From: Fomes fomentarius
Taxonomy: Eukaryota; Basidiomycota; Agaricomycetes; Polyporales; Polyporaceae
Assembly: GCA_022606135.1 (NCBI GenBank)
Contig: JABYQN010000010.1
Span: forward strand, 1,674,001 to 1,738,000
Length of the DNA: 64,000 bases
Direction of reading: 5' to 3'
Shown here: positions 1-11,986 of the stretch, in pieces
Numbering within the stretch: position 1 is the first letter of the stretch
How the letters are laid out: each line of letters begins with the position of its first letter
The notes under the pieces: generated by a model
The model's input: the letters and a program-made list of their open reading frames with translations, nothing else
The model's database searches: none
Told to the model about the DNA's origin: nothing
Program-made: the position numbers and the translations under genes

Positions 1-3000
1 GTTTCGACGAGTTCAATCGTCTTGAGGAACGTATTCTCAGTGCCGTGTCGCAACAGGTGCAGAGCATTCAACAGGGTCTGGCCACCCTGGTGAAGAACCC
101 CAACACCGAGATCGAGCTCGTCGGCAAGAACGTCAAGCTCAACAAGAACGTAGGTATCTTCATTACGACTAACCCCAACTACGCCGGTCGTTCGCAACTA
201 CCACCCAACTTGACGAAGCTATTCCGTCCAATGGCAATGACTCGCCCCGATCGAGAACTCATCGCCCAGGTCATGCTGTTCTCCCAAGGTTTCCGGACTG
301 CCGAGTCACTCGCGTCCAAGATTGTCCCCTTCTTCAACCTATGCGACGAGCAGCTTTCCCCTCAGCCCCACTACGACTTCGGTCTGCGTGCACTCAAGGC
401 CGTGCTCCAATCTGCCGGTATCCTCAAGCGTGAGCGTCTGCTCGCATCTAGGAACGATGGCGCCGACGCTGCTGGTCTTTCGGACGCTGCGTCTGAACAA
501 GTTATAGTCATCCAGAGTGTTACCGAGACCATTGTTCCCAAGCTTGTAGCTGACGATGTCCCGCTGCTGACGAGGTGCGGATTTCCACAGCTCTCGCATT
601 GTTGTAGTGGCTCACTGTCATATATAGCTTGTTGGCGGATGTGTTCCCTGGTGTCGATTACGTTCCTGTCGATCTGGATGCCCTCCGCGAGCAGATCAGC
701 AACGTTTGCGCCGAGCGCCGCCTTGTTCAGGGCGAACGCTGGATTAACAAGATCTTACAGCTGTACCAGATCCAGAAGATCCAGCATGGTCTTATGATGG
801 TCGGCCCATCCGGTAGTGGTAAGACCAATGCCTGGCAGGTTCTCCTGGCGGCCCTCGAGCGACTCGACGGTATAGAGGGCGTGTCCTACGTTATTGACCC
901 TAAGGCGATGCACAAGGATGCGCTCTACGGTACTCTTGATCCCACAACTCGTGAATGGAACGATGGTCTCTTCACGCACACTCTGCGTAAGATCGTCGAT
1001 GACGTTCGTGGTGAGAGTAGCAAGCGCCACTGGATCATCTTCGACGGCGATGTCGACCCCGAGTGGGTGGAGAACTTGAACAGGTGCATGACTTTGTGTT
1101 TCCGTGAAGATGTCTGCTTATCGTCTGTTTGCAGTGTCCTCGACGACAACAAGCTGTTGACTCTGCCCAACGGAGAACGTCTAAACCTTCCCTCCAATGT
1201 CCGTATCATGTTCGAGGTAGAGCATCTCAAGTACGCGACCCTCGCCACTGTCAGTCGTTGTGGTATGATTTGGTTCAGCGATGATGTTGTCGAGCCTTCC
1301 ATGGTGTTCAAGCACTACTTGGACACGCTCTCCACTGTGCCTTTGGACGCTGAAGACGACGAGGCGCCAGAACTTCCCGGTCGTCGCCAAGACGCTGCGG
1401 AGAACGCAGGATCCCCTCATCTCGCTACTCAGAAGGAGATAGTGTCCATCCTCGGACCGTTCTTCGGCGAGGGTGAGCTCATTATGGCTGCACTCCAGTA
1501 TGCGGAGACTATCGAACACATCATGGACTTCACGGTCACACGTGCTATGAACACTCTTTTCTCTCTCATCAACAAAACCGTCCGGAACGTCATTGAATAC
1601 AACAACCAGCATTCCGACTTCCCCCTCGCCCACGATCGTATTGAGCAGTACGTCACCAAACGTTTGCTCGTCAACATCATCTGGGCATTCTCCGGAGATG
1701 CCCGCCTTGAGCTCCGCGCCGAGCTCGGCGACTTCCTCCGGAAGCAAACAGGTGTCGATCTTCCTCCTTTGAATCAAGGCGGTTCTCTCTTGGACTATGA
1801 CGTCCAGGTCGCCAATGGAGAATGGACCGCTTGGCAGGCTCGTGTTCCTGTCATCGAGATTGAATCTCATGCTGTCACTGCCTCGGATGTTGTCGTACCA
1901 ACCATCGACACTGTCCGTCACGAAGAGGTTCTGTATTCATGGCTATCCGAACATAAGCCCCTAATGCTCTGTGGTCCTCCTGGTTCCGGAAAGACGATGA
2001 CGCTCTTCAGTGCTCTGCGCAAGCTACCAGACATGGAGGTGGTCGGTCTCAATTTCTCCAGCGCTACTGTTCCTGAGTTGATCCTCAAGACATTCGAGCA
2101 ATACTGCGAGTACCGCAAGACGCCCAATGGTGTCATTCTCGCCCCAACTCAGATCGGTCGCTGGCTCGTCGTCTTCTGCGATGAGATCAACCTTCCTGCT
2201 ACGGACAAGTACGGTACTCAGCGCGTCATCTCATTTATCCGCCAACTCGTCGAGTGCGGAGGGTACTGGAGGACCACTGACATGGCTTGGGTCAAACTCG
2301 AGCGCATTCAATTCGTCGGCGCTTGCAACCCGCCCACTGATCCTGGTCGTGTCCCCTTGAGCCATCGTTTCCTGCGTCACGCTCCGCTCGTCATGGTCGA
2401 CTATCCAGGAGAACTCTCGCTCAAGCAGATTTACGGGACGTACAATCGGGCACTCCTCAAAGTCGTGCCCAATCTCCGTACCTACGCTGAGCCGCTTACC
2501 GATGCCATGGTCGCCGTATACCTCGCTTCCCAGAAGCGCTTCACAACAGATATACAGGCCCACTACGTATACAGTCCTCGTGAGCTTACCCGATGGGTAC
2601 GTGGTGTCTATGAGGCTATCCGGCCGCTCGAGGTTCTGTCGGTCGAGGGTCTCGTCCGAGTATGGGCGCATGAGGCGTTGCGCCTCTTCCAAGACCGTCT
2701 CGTGACCGAGGAGGAGAAGCGGTGGACGGACGAAGCGATCGACAGCGCCGCAATGGAACACTTCCCTACGCTCAACCACGACGAAGCTCTTTCACGACCT
2801 ATTCTGTTCTCAAACTGGACCTCGAAGGACTACATTCCAGTGGATCGCGAAGTTCTTCGCGAGTACACGAAGGCTCGCTTGCGCGTCTTCTATGAGGAAG
2901 AATTGGACGTACCACTTGTGCTCTTCAACGATGTCTTGGACCACGTGCTGCGTATCGATCGTGTCTTCCGCCAGGTACAAGGTCACTTGCTCCTCATCGG

Positions 3001-6000
3001 TGTCAGTGGTAGTGGGAAGGTTAGTTTTACTCATTCAGTGCTCTGGCAGCTACGCTAATTCTTTTTTCCCATCATAGACGACCTTGTCTCGCTTTGTAGC
3101 CTGGATGAACGGTCTTAGCATCTTCCAAATCAAGGTGTCGAACAAGTACACCGGGGAGGACTTCGACGAGGACCTCCGGACAGTCCTGCGGCGCGCTGGG
3201 TGCAAGGGCGAGAAGATCTGCTTCATTATGGACGAGTCTAACGTCCTTGACTCTGGTTTCCTCGAGCGTATGAACACGCTCCTCGCGAATGCCGAGGTTC
3301 CCGGTCTTTTTGAAGGAGACGAGCACTCCGCGCTCATGACCGCATGCAAGGAGGGTTCACAGCGTGATGGTCTCATGCTCGATTCCCATGAAGAACTTTA
3401 CCGGTGGTTCACGCAGCAAGTCGCGAAGAACCTCCACGTCGTCTTCACCATGAATCCTCCTGAGAACGGTCTTGCCTCTCGTGCTGCTACCTCCCCTGCA
3501 TTGTTCAATCGTTGCGTTCTTGACTGGTTCGGAGACTGGTCAGATCAGGCCTTCTACCAGGTCGGCATGGAGTTCACCAACACGCTCGACTTGGACTTGC
3601 CAGCCTACAATCCCCCAACGATGTTTCCGATCGCTTACCGAGACTTGTCGATGCCCCCTACCCACCGTGCTGCTGTCGTCAACGCCCTTGTCCATGTCCA
3701 CCAGTCAATGCATCAGATCAACCAGCGTCTCAGTCGTCGACAAGGACGCTATAACTACGTCACTCCACGTCACTATCTCGACTTGTAAGTCTGTCCCACA
3801 TCAAAAGATACACGGCTTACTGACTCGTCGTTTGTAGCATTAACCATTACGTGCGCCTACACAACGAGAAGCGCGAAGAACTCGAAGAGCAGCAGCGTCA
3901 CTTGCATGTCGGCCTTGACAAGCTCCGCGATACCGTCGAGCAGGTCGAGGACTTGCGGAAGAGCCTCGCCATCAAGCGCTCGCAGCTTGAGGCCAAAAAC
4001 CTTGAAGCAAATGCGAAGCTCAAGCAGATGGTTGCAGACCAGCAGGAGGCTGAGCAGAAGAAGGCGGCGTCTATCGAGATCCAAGCGGCGCTTGCTCAGC
4101 AGGACGAGACCATCAAGCAACGACGGGAGATCGTCATGGCAGACCTCGCTGACGCCGAACCCGCTGTGCTCGATGCACAATCCGCTGTCAGTAATATCAA
4201 GCGTCAACACCTGCAAGAAGTTCGAACGATGGCCAACCCTCCGGAGGCCGTCAAGCTCGCTATGGAGTCTGTCTGCACATTGCTCGGACACAAGATCGAC
4301 AGCTGGCGTACGGTTCAGGGTATCATTCGTCGTGACGATTTCATCCAACGTATCGTCAACTTTGACACTGTGAACCAGCTGACAAAGCAGCTCCGTGATC
4401 TCATGAAGCGAGACTTCCTCAGTCGGCCACAGTTCAACTTTGAAACCGTCAATCGCGCTAGTAAGGCCTGCGGTCCTCTCGTGAAGTGGGCTATCGCCCA
4501 AGTCAAATTCTCCGAGATCCTCGACAAAGTGGAGCCTTTGCGCAACGAAGTTCAATCTCTCGAGGACCAGGCGGAGGCGACCAAGAAGCAGGCATCAATG
4601 ATGGTGACGATGATTGCTGAGCTGGAGGCCAGTATCGAACGGTACAAGGATGAATACGCGGGCCTTATTCGAGAGACCGAGGCGATAAAGGCTGAAATGG
4701 AGCGCGTCGAGAGCAAGGTCGACCGCAGCATGAAGCTATTGGAGAGTTTGTCTTCCGAGAAGGGACGTTGGGAGTCGGGCAGCCGTACTTTCGACACGGA
4801 AATGGGCACGATCGTCGGCGACGTGCTCTTGTCGGCCGCATTCCTCGCCTACGCCGGATTCTTCGATCAACAGTACCGTGAGATGATGTGGCAAGAATGG
4901 TCAACGCATCTCTCGGACGCTAGTGTCAAATTCAAAGCGGAGCTTTCCCTTCCCGAATACTTGTCAACTGCCGACGATCGTCTCAGTTGGCAGTCTAAGT
5001 CCCTCCCTTCCGACAACCTCTGTACGGAGAACGCCATCATGATCAAACGGTACAGCCGGTACCCACTCATCATCGACCCCACTGGGCAAGCGACGACGTT
5101 CTTACTCAACGAGTACAAGGACCGGAAGATCACGGTCACGAGTTTCCTCGACGAGGCGTTCCTCAAGGTTCTGGAGAGCGCTCTGCGTTTCGGCAACACC
5201 CTGCTTATTCAAGATGTGGAACATCTGGATCCCATCCTGAACCCGGTTCTGAACAGGGAGATCAGGCGTACAGGCGGTCGTGTCCTCATTCGTCTGGGCA
5301 ATCAAGATATCGACTTCTCGCCATCGTTCACGATGTTCTTGTCCACTCGCGACCCGTCCGTCGAGTTCTCGCCGGATATCTGCAGTCGTGTCACCTTCGT
5401 CAACTTCACCATGACAAGAAGCAGTTTGCAGAGTCAATCGCTCGACCAGGTTCTCAAGGTTGAACGCCCCGACACCGAGCGAAAGCGCACCGACCTCATG
5501 AAGATGCAGGGAGAATTCCGCCTTCGACTCCGCACGCTGGAGAAGCTACTGTTGCAGGCCTTGAACGAGTCGTCCGGGAACATTCTGGATGATGACAAGG
5601 TAATCAACACCCTTGAGACCTTGAAGCGGGAAGCTGCCGAGATCACCCGCAAAGTGGAGGAGACCGACATTGTCATGAAGGAGGTTGAGGAAGTTACGGC
5701 CGAATACCTCCCTCTCGCGCAAGCTTGCAGCGCCGTGTTCTTCATTCTCGAGCAGCTCAACCTCGTCAACCACTTCTATCAGTTCTCTCTCAGATTCTTC
5801 CTGGACATCTTCGACTATGTTCTCCTTCACAACCCCAACCTCGCTGGCATCACCGACTACGTCAAGCGCCGTGAAATACTGATGAATGACCTCTTCCTAG
5901 TCGTCTACAAGAGGACGTCTCGTGCTTTGCTTCACCGAGACCACGTCATGCTTGCCGTGCTACTCGCGCAAGTCAAACTCCGTGGAGTGGAGGAAATCAC

Positions 6001-8441
6001 TGACGAGCTGGAGTTCTTCCTGGAAAGCGGAGACGGCGCCGTTGCTGCCAATGCAGAGGAAGTCCAACCTAGTATCCTCACTCCTGACCAGGCGCAACGA
6101 CTAGCCCTCTTTGCGAAGCACTCACTGTTCAAGCCAGTGCTGTCGCACATCATTGAACATGAAGACGAGTGGGTTCCGTTCTTGGAGTCCACCACTCCAG
6201 AGCAGGCGGTTCCATCGCCTTGGGATCCCAGCACCCGTAAGCACACTTCCACTGTGATGTCCTGCCAACCTCGTTGACCATGTGCTACAGCTGCGGTCGA
6301 GGCCATCCGCAACATGACCGTGATCAAGTGCCTCCGCCCAGACCGTCTTCTTCAGTCTACGGCTGCGTTTGTGCGAAATGTGTTCCAAGCAGACATTGCC
6401 GCCGAAGCCGCGTACGAATTGGCCAAGGTTGTGGCAGACGAGACTCAGCCGGCCACGCCGGTCGCGCTTGTGTCGGTTCCTGGATACGATGCCAGTTACC
6501 GTGTGGAAAATTTGGTGCAGAACACAGGGACTCGTTGTACATCGGTCGCTATGGGTTCTCAGGAAGGCTTCACGTTGGCAGAGCAAGCAGTGGCAATGGC
6601 GGGCCGCCAAGGTTCATGGGTCTTGCTCAAGAACGTGCATCTGGCCCCGTCTTGGCTTGGGCAGCTGGAGAAGAAGTTGCAGACCCTCAACCCACACAGG
6701 AACTTCCGCCTCTTCCTCACCATGGAGGCGAACCCAAGTATCCCCGTCAACATCTTGCGGCAATCCCGCATCCTTATGAACGAGCCTCCTCCAGGTATCA
6801 AGGCCAACCTCTCGGACTCGTTGCGAAGCATCGCATCCAGCCGTCTTGCTCAAGGTCCTGCCGAGAAGGTCCGCCTATACTTCTTGCTAGCCTGGTTCCA
6901 TGCCGTTGTGCAGGAGCGGCTTCGTTACGTCCCCTTGGGATGGAGCAAGACATACGACTTCAACGACTCAGACATGGCGGCTGCTTTCAACACCATCGAC
7001 ACCTGGCTCAACAGTATCGCGAAAGGGCGTGCCAACGTCGATCCCGCTTCCATTCCCTGGGATGCCATTCGAACCCTCGTCAAGCAGTCTGTATATGGTG
7101 GTAGGGTTGACAGCGACTTCGACCAGAAGATCCTGGATGCGTTTGTGGACGGATTGTTCACTCCCTCCGCGTACAACGTCGACTTCGACCTTGTTCCCAG
7201 CGTCACTGGATCCCAAGTCCTCACTGTTCCGGATGGCACGAAGCTCGAACACTTCCTCTCTTGGGTGCAGCAATTGCCTGATCGGGAGCCTCCGTCCTGG
7301 CTCAGTCTTCCTCCCACCGCAGAGCGTGTCATTGCTGTCGCACAGGGTAAGGGCTATACTATCGTTCAAAGGCCTACAGGCATACTGAGATTGTCACAGG
7401 TCATGAGCTCTTGGGCAAGTTGCGCAAGATGCGTATGCTGGCCGACGATGACGATGAAGCAACGCCAGCTGCTGGCCCCTCAGGACAGGGCACCTCGCAG
7501 CAGCCTGCCTGGATGCGCAACCTGCACGAACGTTGCCGCGAATGGCTCCAACAACTACCCGCTGTAAGTAGTTGTCAGGCTGTTGTCGCTACGAAGCTCA
7601 TAATGGGTTACAGAACTTCCAGACGCTCCAGAAGCAGAGCGCGGAGCATCAGGATCCTCTGTACCGCCTATTCTTCCGCGAAGGCAGCATTGGCAGCAAG
7701 TTGCTCTCACAAGTGCGCAAGGATCTCGCGGATGTCGTCAAGGTCTGCGAGGGTGCACTCAAGCAGACGAACCACTTGCGTACACTGATGAGTTCGCTCA
7801 CGAAAGGTCAGTCTACTCCGTTGTCGTGGATATGAATTGTGGCCCACAGAGCTTTCTAGGTACAATACCATCCCACTGGAGCCGCTACAAGGTGCACAAG
7901 ACTATGGGTGTATCAGAATGGATCTCCAACTTCGCACGTCGTCTCGCACAACTCGACCAGATCGCGCAACTTGACAACCTCAACAACGTGGAGGTCTGGC
8001 TCGGTGGACTGTTCTTCCCCGAAGCATACATCACAGCAACGCGACAGGCCGTCGCGCATCGCAAGAGGTGGAGTCTAGAGACGCTTCGTCTCGAGCTTGA
8101 TCTCGAGAAAGTCAATGATCCTGGCGCCTTCATTGTTGATGGTATGTCCCTGTAATTAAACGCTCAATTACTGTTACTTAATCGCTCTCCCAGGTCTCGT
8201 GCTCGAGGGCGCGGCGTGGGCTCAAGACAAGCTTGTGCTCAATGACGGTGAGACTATCCGTCTTGGACCCTCTCAGGTGCGCTGGGTTCAGTCCGAGGAG
8301 GCGGCGCCCAACAGGGTCAACCTCCCGGTGTACCTCAACGGCGACCGTAGCGACGTCCTCTTCACGGTCGACTTGCCATTCGATAGTTCTGCAGGTGCTT
8401 TGGTTGCAACTCGCGCGGTCTGTTTGACTGCTGGCGGTTAG
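1..8441 (+). CDS. DYN1: Cytoplasmic dynein heavy chain, 5' partial
   Basis: C-terminal two-thirds of the minus-end microtubule motor; the tail and start of AAA1 lie before base 1. Ten exons join in one frame: 3-574, 628-1083, 1135-3019, 3078-3784, 3838-6236, 6291-7346, 7400-7563, 7614-7806, 7860-8141, 8194-8441, giving 2,653 codons plus stop. The window opens in AAA1 at the Walker B region ([10 protein letters not shown]) and [12 protein letters not shown]-loops follow: GPSGSGKT of AAA2 (nt 803-826), GPPGSGKT of AAA3 (nt 1973-1996) and GVSGSGKT of AAA4, which is split between K and T by the intron at 3020-3077. From 3850 to about 4830 lies the coiled-coil stalk with the microtubule-binding tip ([14 protein letters not shown] near 4235), then AAA5, AAA6 and the C-terminal domain. 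The intron 1084-1134 is stop-free and in frame; it was called because removal restores VENLNSVLDDNK. All splice joins are inferred. Confidence 0.97.
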
Positions 8442-8672
8442 TCTGCATTTGCATATCTCGGTAGACGACGTTGGATAGATCTTAGATCTGGATTCTGAAG
8501 TACACGTACATACGCACATACCCATCATCTCGTAGCATACACCCATACATACCTGCTTTCCTCATGTCTCGCTAATGCCCGCTGATGCCTAATGAATGTT
8601 ACGATTCTCATGACTCTCAGATAATTGCATCTATCGCTTTAATGCGACCTTACACGGTGTTGCGTCCCGCAT

Positions 8673-9867
8673 CTACGAGTTATGTTGTACAACGCTTCCC
8701 CCAACGACCTCCAGCACTTTCCAGTCAACCTCGATACCATGAGTTTTGAAGATGGCTCGCGCATCTTCGGCGATAGCTTCAAAGCCGCCGGTAGCCAATG
8801 CCAGAATTGTTGGCCCTGCACCAGAGAGACATATTCCGAGTAGACCAGGATGCGTGGATGGCGTGATATTGTTGGTGACCTCGGGCAGGCCGGGAATCTA
8901 CACCCGATTCTGATGAGTGCCAGCATTTTGATAACAGGGACTTATAACATGTACCAGTGTCTTGCGGTAGGGCTGATGGACGCGGTCCTTCATCGCCTCG
9001 TAGATGAGCTCTGGGTCGGGCGGCGTTTGAGCGAGTGCTGTGGTCAACACCGCTAACCGTTGCAAGTTGAACACCTGGACACGACATTATCAAGCACTTT
9101 TCAAACCTCGAAGAGCATAATCAACATCATACAAGATCTTTCCTCGAGTACTCCTGCGGCAAGACGCTACGCGCCTTCGCGGTGCTGAGCTCGAAGCGAG
9201 GGATTATTGCGAGTGCCTTGATGCTTTCTGACCAGCCAAAGCGGACGTAGTGTCCAATGCCCAGTGGAGGTTGCGGGGGATCCAGTCCCCACCCCTCGCC
9301 CGCGTCCGGGGGGTACTCAGGCAAAACTTCACTGAGCGGCACGCTCGCCGCCTCGGTCGCAGCCGCATCCAGTTCTCGCAAGTACGAGCCCACAAAGCCT
9401 CCAACGAGCGCGGCGGTGACGTTGTCCGGGTGCCGCTCGACCATGAGCGCGAAATCGAGCATGCGTTCGAGCGGGAGGTCGAGCTGGCCGAGTTCGTTCC
9501 CGAGCAGAACGCCCGCGATGACTGCGGCGCCAGACGAGCCCAGTCCACGGCCAAACGGGATCTCGTTCGCACAGTGGATGGTCAGGTTCGCGGGGAAGGT
9601 CGCGATGCCGTGGCAGCGGAGAACGTAGAGCGCGACTCGCGTCGTAAGGTTCTTGTACGCATCGAGGGGAACTTCGTCGACGCCTTCGCCAGAGTAGGTT
9701 ATGCGGGGGGGTCTCTGGGGCTCGGAGGCGGTGGGCGGGGGGAGAGCGACGGTGAGGACGAGATGGAGGGAGAGGGAGAGGCCGACGACGTCGAATCCGG
9801 GGCCGATGTTGGCGGATGTGGCGGGGACGCGGATGGTGAACGAGCGTGAGTGTGTTGGCTCAGACAT
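8673..9867 (-). CDS. THR1: Homoserine kinase
   Basis: Phosphorylates L-homoserine with ATP in the threonine branch of aspartate-family synthesis; cytosolic GHMP kinase. Exons on the minus strand: 9133-9867, 8955-9074, 8673-8897; introns of 58 and 57 bases with GT-AG ends. The product is 359 residues, close to the 357 of yeast Thr1. N-terminal RVPATSANIGPGFD (residues 13-26) and the ATP loop GRGLGSSGAAV (106-116) are the GHMP hallmarks; the C-terminal GHMP motif appears as CLSGAGPTILAL in the last exon. The ATG at 9867 is the first in frame and precedes the conserved start. The gene stands head to head with threonine aldolase, sharing a short promoter. Confidence 0.96.
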
Positions 9868-10056
9868 CGGGGAGGAGTGGGAAGCTAAGGCGTCTTAATA
9901 AGCGAGGCGTAGAATAGTAGGACATTCGCCTGCCTGCCTCATTGCATTTCTATTATCACTCAATTCGCTCACGAATGCTCTTTTGGATAGATCTGACTCG
10001 CACACACGCACGTGACCGGATCTACAAATACTTCACGCTATCATTAGTAGAAGTAC
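9868..10056. promoter_or_regulatory. Shared divergent promoter of THR1 and GLY1
   Basis: This is the gap between the two opposed start codons (189 bases, or 288 if GLY1 starts at 10156). It holds TGACTC at 9994-9999, the core of the Gcn4/CpcA amino-acid-control site, and the palindrome CACGTG at 10009-10014, the core bound by Cbf1-like bHLH proteins. The motifs are seen directly; their use is inference. Confidence 0.5.
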
Positions 10057-11826
10057 ATGTCCTCCCGTCTCTCCCGCCATCTCCCAGGCCTCCTCCACCA
10101 CCTCCATTCTCGTGCGCACAAGAACGCGTACCTTTGGTCCCAAAAGTTCTTTCTCATGTCTGCTAACGGAGATGCAACACGCTCCAAAGTCGCTGAGCAG
10201 ATTGCAGTCGACCTCTCAACATTTATTAGGGATGATGTTAGTCGTATCTTCACTCTATAACGCGCTGTGATCGGACTGTTGATGATAATGCGCAGGATAA
10301 CGAGAGAGGCCTAAAGGAGGTCTCCAGAAGCTTCATCTGTAAGTTTTAACGCAATGAGTGTACTACGAATGCTCGTCGCTAATTTTTAACCCAGCGGACA
10401 CCATTACGGGTTAGTAGCGCTTCGCGATCATCGTCGTAGCGTACATCCTATAACATCATGACAGTTCCCACTCCGGAGATGTACAGCTACGCATCTAGAG
10501 CGTCCGTTGGCGATGATGTCTATCATGAACCTTGCACCTTGGAACTTGAAGCACATATGTCCAAGATCACTGGCAAAGAGGCAGCCTTGTTCATCCCTTC
10601 CGGGACCATGTCCAACCAGATCGCATTGAGAACCCACCTTCAGCAACCCCCTTTTTCTGTCCTTTGTGATCACCGTTCTCATATTGTGCGGTAGGTCGTT
10701 CACCTTCAGTTTCACACCCGGGGATCTGACACAGTTGCACAGTTATGAAGCCGGTGGACTTGCGTTCCACTCTGGTGCACACGCACAGCTGGTAATCCCA
10801 TCGAACGGTAAAAATCATTCGCGATACACGTAGGATGGTCCCCGTTCTTATGCGCGATACAGGACACCATCTCACTTTGGAAGATGTCCAGGAACATATC
10901 GCCCTTGGCGAAGATCTCCACAGGTATGGCAGTCTGCGAATATATTAGTGGCCTATTTTAAGAGATATTTGTAGCGCGCCTACGAGAGTCATCTCTCTCG
11001 AGAACACATTGAATGGCACCATCTTCCCTCAGGACGAGATCATTCGCATCTCGGAGTACGCCCATCGCAACGGACTGAAGGTCCATCTTGACGGCGCTCG
11101 TATCTGGCACGTTGTGGCTGAGACCGACACCCCTCTCCACGAGCTCTTGGCCCCGTTCGACAGCGTCAGCCTGTGCTTCAGTAAGGGTCTAGGTAAGTCA
11201 AGGGCTTCAACTCGACTTCATACTAGCGCTTACACCTCTACTTGTCAGGTGCTCCGATTGGATCATGCCTGGTCGGAACCAAGGCGTACATCCAGAAGGC
11301 TCGCTGGTTCAGGAAGTTGTTCGGCGGAGGCATGCGCCAGACTGGCTTCATGGCCGTCGCCGCGGCATACGCACTCACGCACAACTTCCCTCTCCTGACC
11401 TCCGTCCACGCGCTCACGCGCAGGCTAGAGGCAGGCCTCGTCGAGATAGGCGTCGAGATCACCAGTCCTGCAGAAACGTCCATGGTGAACCGTCCTTCCA
11501 TCTCTCTCTCGGCATAGCGGTTCGATTGACGCATCACGCTGTCCCAGCTGTTCTTTGATCCGTCCCCTGTCGGGGTCACCTACACTGAGATCATCGAGCG
11601 TGCAAGTCAGCTGCCCGACCCCATCGCGCTGGGCGGCTCGCGGCTCGCCGTGCACATCCAGACCGACCCGCAGGCCGTCGAGGACCTTATCAGTGTCGTT
11701 CGCCAGCTTGCCGAGGAGAAGAAAGCTGCCGGCTTCGTTCCGCCCGAGAAGAAGTCATACTCGAATGGCATCCGGCCATATAGCAGCATTTACGTCCGCG
11801 GCGTCAAACGCTCGCAGAAGGAATAA
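10057..11826 (+). CDS. GLY1: Low-specificity L-threonine aldolase
   Basis: PLP enzyme that cleaves threonine to glycine and acetaldehyde. Nine exons: 10057-10236, 10296-10338, 10395-10409, 10465-10690, 10743-10807, 10863-10923, 10975-11192, 11249-11484, 11548-11826; 440 residues. The third exon is only 15 bases, yet is needed for SDTITVPTPEM, the conserved start of the catalytic core. The PLP lysine lies in FSKGLGAPIGS (Lys267), and GGLAFHSGAHAQ and NGHHLTLEDV also match the family. Two in-frame ATGs exist. The one at 10156 gives 407 residues, nearer to yeast Gly1 (387). The one at 10057 adds 33 residues rich in Arg and Lys with no Asp or Glu, like a mitochondrial presequence. Which start is used is not settled. 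Confidence 0.93.
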
Positions 11827-11986
11827 GGAATAAGGATAACGGTAGAACTGTGATAGACAGCAGTGATGTCGCTGCCTCATCTGTGTATTTTTGGTTCGGT
11901 TCGCTTGGTGTAGCACTGCAGCAGTGAAATAGAGTCGCAATGTTGCGAGGCAATGGTTTAGTCACGGAAGCGCAGACACTCAGCGC

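Noticed and set aside
1181..1921. 246-codon minus-strand frame inside the dynein gene
   Set aside because: Antisense shadow of strongly conserved AAA2-AAA3 coding sequence.
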